Shown: positions 1 to 8,823 of the stretch, in pieces
Numbering within the stretch: position 1 is the first letter of the stretch
Layout: each line of letters begins with the position of its first letter
NCBI GenBank assembly: GCA_964617065.1
Contig: CAZTVM010000002.1
Coordinates: forward strand, 1 to 59,316
Length of the DNA: 59,316 nt
From: JAVBNU01 sp964617065
Lineage (GTDB): Bacteria > Cyanobacteriota > Vampirovibrionia > Gastranaerophilales > Gastranaerophilaceae
Direction of reading: 5' to 3'
Translations under genes and position numbers: made by a program
Notes under the pieces: generated by a model
Told to the model about the DNA's origin: nothing
What the model saw: only the letters and a program-made list of their open reading frames with translations
The model's database searches: none

Positions 1-1
1 A

Positions 2-382
2 ACATTCCAAAACCATCCAGAGCTCCTTTGCGGAGACCAAGATGTATTTAATATTGTATTACAAGAGAAAACTCTATACTTACCATTAATTTTTAATGCA
101 GTTACACCTCTTATCCGATGTCATAATTATTCAATTTCTCAAATTAATACTTTTTACAAATCCAATTACAAAAATTTGAAAGAGATAGAACGTAAAGCAA
201 TTATTATACACTATGCTTACGAAAGAAAACCCTGGTTATATTTCTTTTCATATTGTGCCAGCACATGGCATTTTTATTTTAAACTATCTCCTTATAAAAA
301 TACAAAATTAAATATTATAAATTACTCACCCGCTGCACTTGTCCCCTCGCCAATCAGAAAAACCTTACGTCATGCCCGTTGA
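2..382 (+). CDS. Glycosyltransferase family 8, C-terminal part (5' end outside window)
   Basis: The open frame runs from the first bases of the window, so only the last 126 residues are present. They carry the hallmarks of the GT8 (WaaJ/GspA-like) C-terminus: a GDQDVFN segment near residue 15, then a proline/leucine-rich stretch, an IHYAYERKPW segment that matches the His...Lys-Pro-Trp metal/sugar-nucleotide motif, and a final W-x-Y...SPYK. Known members transfer hexoses from UDP-sugars onto lipopolysaccharide or other surface glycans. The ATG at 176 is internal to the domain and should not be taken as the start. The stop overlaps the 3' end of the convergent dut gene by 18 bp. Confidence 0.8.
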   Translation, partial: TFQNHPELLCGDQDVFNIVLQEKTLYLPLIFNAVTPLIRCHNYSISQINTFYKSNYKNLKEIERKAIIIHYAYERKPWLYFFSYCASTWHFYFKLSPYKNTKLNIINYSPAALVPSPIRKTLRHAR

Positions 383-808
383 GCCGAAACCACCATTGCC
401 TCGAGTTGTTTGCGTCAGTTCTGTGACAACTTCTATTTCTGCTTTTTCTACTTTAGCGATAATCATTTGCGCTATACGTTCACCTGATTCAATGGTGTAT
501 GTTTCGTTAGAAAGATTAATTAAACCGACACAGACCTCACCTCGGTAGTCCTCATCGATTGTACCAACACAATTACTTAATGTAATGCCTTTTTTTATAG
601 CTAACCCTGAACGAGGTCTGACTTGAGCCTCGTAGCCTTTTGGCAATTCAATAATAACACCTGTAGGAATAAGGACTCTTTCTAATGGTGCAATCGTCAC
701 CGATTCTTTTATCCCCGCAGATAAATCCATGCCGGCAGCCCCTTCTGTTTTGTATGAGGGCATGCCGACACAGTTATCTAATTTACGAATTTTTAATTTT
801 ATACTCAT
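365..808 (-). CDS. dut: dUTP diphosphatase
   Basis: Hydrolyses dUTP to dUMP and pyrophosphate, keeping uracil out of DNA and supplying dTMP synthesis. At 147 residues it has the usual trimeric dUTPase length and all five motifs: AGMDLSA at 25-31, RPRSGLA at 64-70, VGTIDEDYRGE at 81-91 (catalytic Asp85), GERIAQM at 109-115 and the glycine-rich C-terminal arm RGNGGFGSTG at 136-145. It is the last gene of the minus-strand run, 3 bp after the thioredoxin-like gene, and converges on the truncated GT8 gene. Confidence 0.97.
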   Translation of the reverse strand: MSIKLKIRKLDNCVGMPSYKTEGAAGMDLSAGIKESVTIAPLERVLIPTGVIIELPKGYEAQVRPRSGLAIKKGITLSNCVGTIDEDYRGEVCVGLINLSNETYTIESGERIAQMIIAKVEKAEIEVVTELTQTTRGNGGFGSTGMT

Positions 809-811
809 TAA

Positions 812-1318
812 TTATTTAATTTTTTCTCTTAATTTTAGGTATTTATCAAATTCAGCCGTTAATTTATCCATATCACCATAAATTCTGTTTTGGATATGAA
901 GTGAAAAATCATTTTTCGGATCAATAATATAAATTGTCGGATAACCAGAAATAGAGTATTGTTCAGCAACTTTTTTATACTGAGGGTCTTCACAGTTAAT
1001 CATAACAATATTCATTTTACCGTCATAAATTTTTCTTAAATCCAAGATTTTAGGTGCAAATCTTTGACAATAACCGCACCAATCAACGTAGAACAGCGCC
1101 ATCATCGGTACATCGCTTTTCAATGCTTTTTGGTAAGTAACACCTGTATCATATTGAGATGGTTTCATATCTTTTACAAGCGCAATTTCGTCTGTGGAAG
1201 TTTTGGCTTGTTTTGCTTCACTTTTTTGTGAAAATTGATTTTTTACAGGTGTAAAACTAAACGCTATGCCTGCAGCGATAACAAAACATATTACCGCAAT
1301 TGTTAATTTCTTTTTCAT
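812..1318 (-). CDS. Membrane-anchored or secreted thioredoxin-like protein
   Basis: 168 residues. Residues 4-22 form a hydrophobic N-terminal segment (signal anchor or uncleaved signal), followed by a Lys/Ser/Thr-rich linker and a thioredoxin fold with the active site WCGYC (Cys81, Cys84). The cis-proline region is visible as SGYPTIYII. It most likely acts as a thiol oxidoreductase on the outer face of the inner membrane; the substrate is unknown. A good AAGGAG ribosome site precedes the ATG, which overlaps the glgC stop as ATGA, so the two are translationally coupled. The link to glycogen synthesis is positional only. Confidence 0.82.
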   Translation of the reverse strand: MKKKLTIAVICFVIAAGIAFSFTPVKNQFSQKSEAKQAKTSTDEIALVKDMKPSQYDTGVTYQKALKSDVPMMALFYVDWCGYCQRFAPKILDLRKIYDGKMNIVMINCEDPQYKKVAEQYSISGYPTIYIIDPKNDFSLHIQNRIYGDMDKLTAEFDKYLKLREKIK

Positions 1319-2544
1319 AATTTGGCTCCTTTTGGTACTACTGTAACACCATTTTCAGAAACTGAAAATCCTCTTTCTATATCAGATTTTTTATCAATTC
1401 CTATTTTTGTATACGGTGGTATATTTACATTTTTGTCTATAATTGCTTTTCTGATTTCACAATGTCTACCGACATTTACATTTTCCATTATAATCGATTG
1501 TGAAACATTTGAAAAACTGTTTATTTTAACTTTTGGTGACAAAATACATCTGGAAATGCAACCGCCTGAAATAATACAGCCTTCTGACACCATAGAATTT
1601 GTCGCCATACCGATACGATCTTGTTCTTCCCAAATAAATTTTGCCGGAGGATAATTGTGATTAAATGTCCTTAACGGCCACTTTGTAGAATACAGATTAA
1701 ATTCAGGGTCATAATCCAGCAAGTCCATATTTGCTTGCCAATAAGCGTCTATTGTTCCTACATCTCGCCAATATCCACGTTCTGTTTCTGCTATTCCGTC
1801 AAATTCATTCTGTTTGAAGTCATAAATAAAGATTTTTTTCCCTTCTTTTAGCATAGTAGGAATAATATTTTTGCCAAAATCATGAGAAGAATTTTTAATT
1901 TCTGCATCTTTTTTTATTTCATCGATTAAAACATTTGTATTAAAAACATAATTACCCATAGAAGCAAGGCAATAATCCTGATTATTAGGCATTGGTTTTG
2001 GTGGTGTTTTTGGTTTTTCAATAAAATTCGTCAATCTCCAATTGTCATCAACTTCAATAATACCAAATTCTGAGGCTTGGCTAATCGGAATAGGAATAGC
2101 TGAAATAGTTAAATCGGCTTCATTTTTTCTATGAAGTTTTAACATGGGAAACACATTCATTTTGTAGATATGGTCACCGCCAAAAACACAAACATACTCA
2201 GGCGCAGCGTCATAAATATGATTTAAATTTTGGAAAACTGCGTCTGCAGTACCTTTATACCAATCTCCATCAGTTCTCATTTGCGCCGGAACTAAATCAA
2301 CATAGTGATTTAACATAGGTGATAAAGGCCAACCTCTTGTAATATGTTTGTTTAAAGAATCTGATTTATACTGTGTTAAAATTTTTAATCGATAAAAACC
2401 TGAATTAATAAAATTATTAATAACAAAATCAATAATTCTGTATCTTCCACCGAAAGGTACAGCAGGTTTCGCCCTATCTCGAGTTAAAGGATACAATCGT
2501 TTCCCTTCGCCACCTGCTAAAATCATTACCAAAGTATTATCCAT
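1315..2544 (-). CDS. glgC: Glucose-1-phosphate adenylyltransferase
   Basis: Makes ADP-glucose from ATP and glucose-1-phosphate, the committed step of bacterial glycogen synthesis. The 409 residues have the normal length. The N-terminal nucleotidyltransferase signature MILAGGEGKRLYPLT is at about 7-21, followed by KPAVPFGGRYRIIDF, the GTADAVFQN segment, and a C-terminal left-handed beta-helix rich in Ile/Val repeats. AGGAG precedes the start. It lies 27 bp after lepA in the minus-strand run. A GH13 enzyme elsewhere in the window (19.2-21.6 kb) may act on the same glucan; glgA is not present here. Confidence 0.95.
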   Translation of the reverse strand: MDNTLVMILAGGEGKRLYPLTRDRAKPAVPFGGRYRIIDFVINNFINSGFYRLKILTQYKSDSLNKHITRGWPLSPMLNHYVDLVPAQMRTDGDWYKGTADAVFQNLNHIYDAAPEYVCVFGGDHIYKMNVFPMLKLHRKNEADLTISAIPIPISQASEFGIIEVDDNWRLTNFIEKPKTPPKPMPNNQDYCLASMGNYVFNTNVLIDEIKKDAEIKNSSHDFGKNIIPTMLKEGKKIFIYDFKQNEFDGIAETERGYWRDVGTIDAYWQANMDLLDYDPEFNLYSTKWPLRTFNHNYPPAKFIWEEQDRIGMATNSMVSEGCIISGGCISRCILSPKVKINSFSNVSQSIIMENVNVGRHCEIRKAIIDKNVNIPPYTKIGIDKKSDIERGFSVSENGVTVVPKGAKL

Positions 2545-2571
2545 AAGACACTCCTATATTAAATGAAACCA

Positions 2572-4374
2572 TTATTCATCATTTAGGTTGAGAACAGCCA
2601 TAAAAGCTTCTTGGGGAACTTCTACACGACCAACAGCTTTCATTCTTTTTTTACCTTTTTTTTGTTTTTCAAGCAATTTTCGTTTTCTAGTAATGTCACC
2701 ACCGTAACATTTGTCCAGAACATTTTTTCTCATTGCCTTAATATTTGTTCTTGCTATTATTCTACCACCAACTGCAGCTTGAATGGGAACTTCAAACATT
2801 TGTCGAGGAATTATATCTTTAAGTTTTGCTGTCAATTTCTGTCCTACATAAAAAGCGCTGTCCTTATGGACAATAGCACTAAGCGCATCAACAACTTCCG
2901 ATGCGAGAAGTATATCCAATTTAACCAAATCTGAACGCTTGTAATCACTAAGTTCATAATCTAAACTTGCATAACCTTTCGAACGAGATTTTAATTGATC
3001 GTAAAAATCGGTAATTACTTCACTTAGTGGAATTTCATATTCTAAATCAACTCGAATTTTGTCTAAATAAGACATATTATGGAAAATGCCACGTTTTGTC
3101 TGGCATAAATCCATTAAAACACCGACATAATCGTTCGGGGTAATTATATTCACCTTAACATAAGGTTCTTCGATGTAATCACGATAAGTAGCTTCAGGCA
3201 AATGAGCCGGATTATCAATTTCATCCACTGTACCGTCAGTTTTATGAACTTTGTAAATAACCGAAGGTGCTGTCGTGACAATTGAAAGCCCATACTCACG
3301 CTCAAGTCTTTCTTGGGCAATTTCCATGTGCAACATTCCCAAAAAACCGCATCTAAAACCAAAGCCGAGAGCTGACGATGTTTCCGGTTCAAAAGTGATC
3401 GAAGAATCATTTAATTGTAATTTTTCTAAAGCTTCTTTTAAATCATGATACTCATCATTATCAACGGGATACATTCCTGAAAAAACCATAGGCAACGCTT
3501 CTTTGTAACCGGCTAAAGGTTCCTTTGCAGGATTTTCAGATAAAGTAATCGTATCACCTACAAACCTTGTCAACTCTTTTATTGAACCTGCGAAATATCC
3601 CACATCGCCTGTATTTAGCTTATCTATTTGAACACGATTTGGGGTCAAATAACCAAGCTCAACTACTTCATATTGCTTATTTGTCGCCATAAACTTAATT
3701 TTATCGCCCAATTTTATTGAACCGTCAATTACCTTGAAAAAACAAACAGTACCTAAGTATTGGTCATAAGCGCTATCAAATACTAACGCTCGCAATGGTC
3801 TGTTAGAAGTGTCTTCCGGCGGGGGCACAAATTCAACAACTGCTTCCAACACTTCCGGAATACCAATTCCCTCTTTTGCGCTGACAGGAATAGCCATTGA
3901 GGCATCTATTCCTAAAATTTCTTCTATTTCTTTTTTTACACGCTCAACATCAGCAGATGGTAAATCTATTTTGTTTATAACAGGGATTATTTCAAGATTT
4001 TGTTCAACAGCTAAATAAACATTTGCGAGCGTTTGAGCTTCAACACCCTGAGTGGCATCAACAATAAGTAATGCGCCTTCACAAGCCGCTAAAGAACGTG
4101 AAACCTCATAAGAAAAATCAACATGACCTGGAGTGTCAATTAAATTCAAAACATAGTCTTCACCATTTTGAGCCTTGTAATCCATTCTTGCAGCATTTAG
4201 TTTTATCGTGATACCACGTTCCCTCTCGATATCCATAGTATCAAGTAATTGCTCCTGCATATCCCTCGCTGCAATAGTATTCGTTGCTTCTAAAAGCCTG
4301 TCAGCTAATGTCGATTTGCCGTGGTCTATGTGTGCAATTATGCAAAAATTCCTTACGTTGTTTATGTATTTCAT
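2572..4374 (-). CDS. lepA: Elongation factor 4 (ribosome back-translocase GTPase)
   Basis: A translation GTPase that binds stalled or mistranslocated ribosomes. I place the start at the internal ATG (4374), giving MKYINNVRNF and 600 residues, the usual LepA length and N-terminus; the longer frame to 4410 adds 12 residues not typical of the family. G-domain motifs are clear: AHIDHGKST (P-loop), RGITIK, DTPGH and NKIDL. The C-terminal LepA domain ends in the family-specific lysine-rich tail (KLLEKQKKGKKRMK) and VPQEAF. No strong Shine-Dalgarno is seen, and the gene follows mutL after 56 bp. Confidence 0.95.
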   Translation of the reverse strand: MKYINNVRNFCIIAHIDHGKSTLADRLLEATNTIAARDMQEQLLDTMDIERERGITIKLNAARMDYKAQNGEDYVLNLIDTPGHVDFSYEVSRSLAACEGALLIVDATQGVEAQTLANVYLAVEQNLEIIPVINKIDLPSADVERVKKEIEEILGIDASMAIPVSAKEGIGIPEVLEAVVEFVPPPEDTSNRPLRALVFDSAYDQYLGTVCFFKVIDGSIKLGDKIKFMATNKQYEVVELGYLTPNRVQIDKLNTGDVGYFAGSIKELTRFVGDTITLSENPAKEPLAGYKEALPMVFSGMYPVDNDEYHDLKEALEKLQLNDSSITFEPETSSALGFGFRCGFLGMLHMEIAQERLEREYGLSIVTTAPSVIYKVHKTDGTVDEIDNPAHLPEATYRDYIEEPYVKVNIITPNDYVGVLMDLCQTKRGIFHNMSYLDKIRVDLEYEIPLSEVITDFYDQLKSRSKGYASLDYELSDYKRSDLVKLDILLASEVVDALSAIVHKDSAFYVGQKLTAKLKDIIPRQMFEVPIQAAVGGRIIARTNIKAMRKNVLDKCYGGDITRKRKLLEKQKKGKKRMKAVGRVEVPQEAFMAVLNLNDE

Positions 4375-4430
4375 AAATACCAGTATATCCGAGAAGACTT
4401 TTCTACACAATAGTTTTTATTGATGAAATA

Positions 4431-6212
4431 TCAAATTTGCCGAAGAAAAAATGACGCAACTTCTCCTTTTTTTAGAAATTTTGAAATCGGTCGACCATGA
4501 GGACATGTCAGAGGTTGCTTTGTTGCTCTCAAATTTCTAATTGTATCTTCCATTTGTCTGATAGTCATAGGCGTATGCGCTTTTATAGCAGCTTTACAAG
4601 ACATTGAAATCAATATTTTATCTTCTATTGTCCCTTTATCATTATAAAATTCTTCCAAAAGTCCTGCAATTATTTCTTTAGGCTCAATTTGAGCAATCAT
4701 TTGAGGCAATTTACGAAAAGTAACTTCGGTATCAGACAAAAATTCTATTGAATACCCATATTTTTTTAATTTTTCAGAATGATTTTTTAGTGTCTGAATA
4801 TCAGTGGGTTCTAGGTCGATTACATCTGAAAACAACAAAACTTGCGCAGCTATTTCTTTTTCTTCTGACAATTTTTCATAAATATAACGCTCTTGCGCTA
4901 TATGCTGGTCAACTAACTCTAAACTATCCCTATTTTCCACCAGAATATAAGTATCATCATACTGACCGACTATTTTGATTTGTTCTTGTTCTTTTTCTAC
5001 TCCTTCTGTTTTAATAAGAGTTTGTTGCTGTGTCGGTTTATATAACTCCATAACCTTTTCAGAACTTGTTGATATAGGAGATGAAATATAAACACTGTCA
5101 TCTTTTGGTTGATAAGGAGCAGAATTAAAACTTTTATTCGCAAAAATATGTGCAAAATTTGTTACTTCTTCTTTGATAATTTTTTCAGGCTCAATATTTA
5201 CAGTATTTTCAACAAAAAATGGTTTTCCTAAAGAAAGAGCTTCATTGATAGCAGAATAAACAAAATTAAAAATTTGATTTGTATTTTTGTACTTTACTTC
5301 ACGTTTCGTCGGGTGAACATTTACATCAATATCGTCCATGGGTAAAGTAATATTACACACAACAAAAGGATACTTTCCATTAGGAATTAAATTTTTATAT
5401 ACAGTAGAAATAGCTTTTAAAATGACAGGGCATTTTACAACTCTGTTATTCACAAAAAGATGAATAGATTTGTTACTTGAACGTGTATACGTAGGATTAG
5501 AAATATAGCCCGAAATTTTTATTTTTGACAATTCATCTGTTTTTGAAACTGTTTTTAATTCATTTACTATATCTTTTGAATACAGTTCTCCGATAACACC
5601 TAAAAGATTGCCACTACCGAGTGTTTGTAAAGAAATAAATCCTTTATTTTTGAGCGTCAATGCAACTTCCGGATGCGAAAGAGCAATGGATTGGACAAGT
5701 TCTGTAATATAAGCCATTTCCGTTTTTTCATTTTTTAAAAATTTTAAACGTGCTGCAACATTATAAAATAAATCTTCAATTTCCATAATTGTACCATCTG
5801 CACAGCCTGTAGGTATTTTTTTTATTTCTGAATTTTCACAAATTGCTTTCGTACCTGTTTCAGCATTTTTTTGTTTTGTAATACAAGTAACTTTTGCAAT
5901 CGAAATAATACTTGCAAGCGCCTCTCCTCGAAAACCTAACGTAGAAATGTCAAACAAGTCTTCTTTTTTTGATATTTTACTGGTTGCATGATTTGAAAAA
6001 GCAAGTTCAATATCCTCAGGGTCAATACCTGATCCATTATCAGCAATTCGAATATTGCGACAATCGTTTGAAATACTTATTTCAATCCTGTTTGCACCTG
6101 CATCTATAGAATTTTCAACTAATTCCTTAACAATTGATGCCGGTCGTTCTACTACTTCACCTGCGGCAATTTGGTTAATTAAATTTTTATCTAAAAGCTT
6201 AATTTTTCCCAT
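4431..6212 (-). CDS. mutL: DNA mismatch repair protein MutL
   Basis: 593 residues. The N-terminal GHKL ATPase is complete: NQIAAGEVVERP, ENSIDAGA, DNGSGI and LGFRGEAL. The C-terminal dimerisation domain carries an endonuclease-type motif, DQHIAQERYIYE, a one-residue variant of the usual DQHA(X)2E(X)4E, plus CPHGRP near the end. It is therefore probably a nicking MutL of the kind found in bacteria lacking MutH. It starts 3 bp after the thiG stop; mutS is not in the window. Confidence 0.96.
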   Translation of the reverse strand: MGKIKLLDKNLINQIAAGEVVERPASIVKELVENSIDAGANRIEISISNDCRNIRIADNGSGIDPEDIELAFSNHATSKISKKEDLFDISTLGFRGEALASIISIAKVTCITKQKNAETGTKAICENSEIKKIPTGCADGTIMEIEDLFYNVAARLKFLKNEKTEMAYITELVQSIALSHPEVALTLKNKGFISLQTLGSGNLLGVIGELYSKDIVNELKTVSKTDELSKIKISGYISNPTYTRSSNKSIHLFVNNRVVKCPVILKAISTVYKNLIPNGKYPFVVCNITLPMDDIDVNVHPTKREVKYKNTNQIFNFVYSAINEALSLGKPFFVENTVNIEPEKIIKEEVTNFAHIFANKSFNSAPYQPKDDSVYISSPISTSSEKVMELYKPTQQQTLIKTEGVEKEQEQIKIVGQYDDTYILVENRDSLELVDQHIAQERYIYEKLSEEKEIAAQVLLFSDVIDLEPTDIQTLKNHSEKLKKYGYSIEFLSDTEVTFRKLPQMIAQIEPKEIIAGLLEEFYNDKGTIEDKILISMSCKAAIKAHTPMTIRQMEDTIRNLRATKQPLTCPHGRPISKFLKKGEVASFFLRQI

Positions 6213-6215
6213 TAA

Positions 6216-6989
6216 TTAATTTTTACCTACAATTCCTGTAAGTGGCGATGAAGCATTAGCAAATACTTTAAAAGGAATACGACCTGCTTCATAAGCCATC
6301 CGACCTGCTTTTACTCCATATTTAAAAGCCTCCGCCATCTTTATCGGATCACTTGATTGTGCGATAGCTGTGTTAATTAAACAACAATCAGCACCTAGCT
6401 CCATTACAGAAGCCGCATCAGAAGGAACACCGATTCCTGCATCAACAATTACAGGAACATTGGCTTGTTCAATAATGATTTTTATATTATCAATAGTTTT
6501 AACACCTTGACCGCTACCAATAGGTGATGCCAGTGGCATAACCGTTGCACAACCGATTTCTTCTAATCGTTTAGCTAATAAAGGGTCTGCGTTTATATAA
6601 GGTAACACAATAAACCCTTCGTCAACAAGAATTTTCGCAGCTTCCAATGTAGCAATCGGATCAGGTAATAAATATTTTGAATCAGGTATAACTTCTAGTT
6701 TTATCCAATTATTAATTCCCATCGCTCTTGAAAGTCTCGCTACTCTTAAAGCTTCTTCGACCGTAGCACAGCCAGCCGTATTCGGTAAAAGCCAATATTT
6801 ATTTGTATCAATATAATTCATCAAACCATCGTGTCCGGGCGCTTTCATATCAACTCGTCTTATAGCTACTGTAACAATTTCAGCACCACTCGCTGAATGC
6901 GCTTTTTGCATAGTTTCAAAATCTGCAAATTTTCCTGTCCCAACCATCAATCTAGATGTAAAAGTTTTTCCACCAATAGTTACTGTCAT
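6216..6989 (-). CDS. thiG: Thiazole synthase
   Basis: Forms the thiazole ring of thiamine from 1-deoxy-D-xylulose-5-phosphate, dehydroglycine and ThiS thiocarboxylate. The TIM-barrel protein has the expected VGTGKF near the N-terminus, LLPNTAGC, the IKLEV strand carrying the Schiff-base lysine, and PIGSGQG plus VDAGIGVPSDA phosphate-binding loops. Two ATGs lie close together (6995 and 6989). A GGGGAGG site directly abuts the first but sits about 6 bases before the second, so I use 6989 (257 residues). No other thiamine gene or TPP riboswitch is visible nearby; it leads the run mutL-lepA-glgC. Confidence 0.94.
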   Translation of the reverse strand: MTVTIGGKTFTSRLMVGTGKFADFETMQKAHSASGAEIVTVAIRRVDMKAPGHDGLMNYIDTNKYWLLPNTAGCATVEEALRVARLSRAMGINNWIKLEVIPDSKYLLPDPIATLEAAKILVDEGFIVLPYINADPLLAKRLEEIGCATVMPLASPIGSGQGVKTIDNIKIIIEQANVPVIVDAGIGVPSDAASVMELGADCCLINTAIAQSSDPIKMAEAFKYGVKAGRMAYEAGRIPFKVFANASSPLTGIVGKN

Positions 6990-7076
6990 TTTCATCCTCC
7001 CCTATTAATCAACTACGATTATTATACATCAGAATAAAAATATGATAAAATAAACTTGTTAAATTCGAGGAAAAAA

Positions 7077-7556
7077 ATGAAAAAAATAATTACATTGACT
7101 ATTTTATTTGCTATGACTACATGTTTTGTAAATGCAAAAACGCAGTATTCGCAAGCAGATATCGATAAAGCATGGAACGAAATACAGGCTAATCCTAAAA
7201 TAATTAATAAAACAATATTGGAATTACAAAATAATCCGATACTGTTAGAACAAATGATAGATGAAATACAATCTAACCCTGAATTGCTTGAACAATTAAA
7301 AAAAGTAAACGAAAAAAAATTACAAAACAAAACAAATGAAAAACTCAACCAAAATAACAATATAACAAATGAAATTACTTTAAAATTACTAAACGACCCT
7401 CAATTAACAAAAAAAATTCTAGTACAAATGGGTCAAGATACAAAATACGCTGATATTTTATCAAAAGACCCTGAAATAAGACAAGAATTAGTAAATAAAA
7501 TTAATAACGATTCAGAATTTATGTCAGATGTAATAAACATAATAGAAAAAAAGTAA
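7077..7556 (+). CDS. Small secreted protein with Asn-Pro helical repeats
   Basis: 159 residues from an ATG preceded by GAGG; the ATG at 7056 lacks this. Residues 1-20 form a signal peptide ending near VNA. The mature part is a series of roughly 19-residue helical segments, each carrying an NP or DP turn: ANPKIINK, NNPILLEQ, SNPELLEQ, NDPQLTKK, KDPEIRQE. It looks like a short alpha-solenoid exported from the cytoplasm. I do not recognise a named family. It is divergent from thiG and lies before secG. Confidence 0.72.
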   Translation: MKKIITLTILFAMTTCFVNAKTQYSQADIDKAWNEIQANPKIINKTILELQNNPILLEQMIDEIQSNPELLEQLKKVNEKKLQNKTNEKLNQNNNITNEITLKLLNDPQLTKKILVQMGQDTKYADILSKDPEIRQELVNKINNDSEFMSDVINIIEKK

Positions 7557-7647
7557 AAATGTTAATTTGCTTTAACTCGTCACTTGTGATAAAACCATTT
7601 TTGTATTAAACTAACTATCATTAGAATAAAAATAGGAAATTAAAAAT

Positions 7648-7878
7648 ATGTCATTAGTTCAATTTTTTTGGATTATACAAATAATATCAGCTTTGTTATT
7701 AATTTTACTGGTTTTGCTACACTCTCCAAAGGGCGATGGTATACTTGGTATAGGTGGCGCTTCTCACCTGTTTTCATCACAAAAAAACGCAGAATCTGGT
7801 CTAAATAAATTGACAATGATTATTGCTATTGTATTTTTAGTCACCACTTTCATCACAGGATTTAAATTATTCACTTAA
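7648..7878 (+). CDS. secG: Protein translocase subunit SecG
   Basis: 76 residues with two transmembrane helices (about 5-25 and 54-73) flanking the SecG loop HSPKGDG...GGASHLFSSQK. It is the small auxiliary subunit of the SecYEG inner-membrane channel. Loop wording and length resemble cyanobacterial-type SecG. Only 73 bp separate it from the envelope gene downstream. Confidence 0.93.
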   Translation: MSLVQFFWIIQIISALLLILLVLLHSPKGDGILGIGGASHLFSSQKNAESGLNKLTMIIAIVFLVTTFITGFKLFT

Positions 7879-7888
7879 TTTGAATTTA

Positions 7889-7918
7889 TTGGACAAGGTT
7901 GCTAATATAAAATATAAT
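7889..7918 (+). promoter_or_regulatory. Candidate sigma-70-type promoter for the envelope protein gene
   Basis: TTGGAC, 18 bases, then TATAAT, placed 33 bases before the start at 7952. The -10 is perfect and the -35 is a 4/6 match. Seen by eye only. Confidence 0.45.
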
Positions 7919-7951
7919 TTTATCGTGAGCGAATTATTACGGAGGTTTAAC

Positions 7952-8722
7952 ATGAAAAACATCAATGGACTTACATTTTTGATAGTAGTAGCCTTTATGA
8001 CAACTCTTAATACACCTGCAAAACAAACACAAACATTTAGCACTAATATTCCAAATTACGCAACGACAACAAATGCTGTACAAACTCAAGAACAGCCATA
8101 TTTTCAAGCACAACAACTTGTTAATACTTATGCTTCACCACTTCAAGGGCGAGTTGTAATGATACCGGCGAGAACAACTTTTAATGCAGTTACTCAGGTA
8201 GAATATAGCACCGAAAATCTTTTTGAAGGTCAAAACATTTCATTGACTTTGCCGAACGCTTTTATTTACAACGGAACAGAAATTGCACCTGCTGGTTCAA
8301 CCGTTCAAGGAATAGCTTTATTAGTAAAAAAAGCAGGTCATGCTACTCGTAATGCTCAACTCCAACTTCGCTTTACAAGTATTACAACACCTTATGGGCA
8401 AACTATTCCTATTTCAGGAAGAATTCAAACAGAAGACGGTTCAGGCATCATCTACGGTGGAACAAAAACAGACACTGCGAAGGAATATACAAAAGATGTA
8501 GGTATTGGAGCAGGTGCGGGAGCCGTCGGTGGATTGATTATGGGCGCTCTTTCAGGTGGTTCCGTCGGCAAAGGTGCCGCTTATGGAACAGCTGTCGGCG
8601 CAGGTGCAGGTTTAGCTAAATCTCTTTGGGACAAAGGCGGTGCTGTCGTTATACCGGCTAATTCCAACATAGAAATTATGCTCGACCAAACTACAAGTTA
8701 TACACCAATTCAACGTTATTAA
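7952..8722 (+). CDS. Exported glycine-zipper envelope protein
   Basis: Start chosen at the ATG with GGAGG 7 bases upstream, giving 256 residues; the longer frame to 7880 overruns the promoter. An N-terminal hydrophobic signal (about 1-23) is followed by a Gln/Thr-rich linker, then a beta-rich domain with PAGSTVQG, TTPYGQ and PISGRI, a glycine zipper (GIGAGAGAVGGLIMGAL and AVGAGAGLAK) and a closing strand VIPANSNIEIMLDQ. The beta pattern around the glycine stretch recalls VirB10/TrbI-like C-terminal domains, but this is only a resemblance. It probably inserts in or lines the outer membrane or periplasm. Confidence 0.65.
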   Translation: MKNINGLTFLIVVAFMTTLNTPAKQTQTFSTNIPNYATTTNAVQTQEQPYFQAQQLVNTYASPLQGRVVMIPARTTFNAVTQVEYSTENLFEGQNISLTLPNAFIYNGTEIAPAGSTVQGIALLVKKAGHATRNAQLQLRFTSITTPYGQTIPISGRIQTEDGSGIIYGGTKTDTAKEYTKDVGIGAGAGAVGGLIMGALSGGSVGKGAAYGTAVGAGAGLAKSLWDKGGAVVIPANSNIEIMLDQTTSYTPIQRY

Positions 8723-8761
8723 TTTTATTTTTACCAAAAAGAATTAAGACACGTAACGAAT

Positions 8762-8790
8762 TTGTTTTATAAGAAGTTTTTTGTTATAAA
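8762..8790 (+). promoter_or_regulatory. Candidate promoter of the tonB-exbB-exbD operon
   Basis: TTGTTT, 17 bases, TATAAA, about 34 bases before the tonB start, which has its own GGGGAAAG ribosome site. Spacing is ideal; the -35 is a 4/6 match. Confidence 0.5.
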
Positions 8791-8823
8791 TTAAATAGAC
8801 AAACATCACATTTTGGGGAAAGA

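Noticed and set aside
6990..7076. Possible TPP riboswitch before thiG
   Set aside because: The divergent gap is under 90 bp and lacks the conserved TPP-aptamer sequences.
7022..7360. 112-codon minus-strand frame
   Set aside because: Complement of the small secreted protein gene; Phe/Ser/Cys-rich shadow with no ribosome site.
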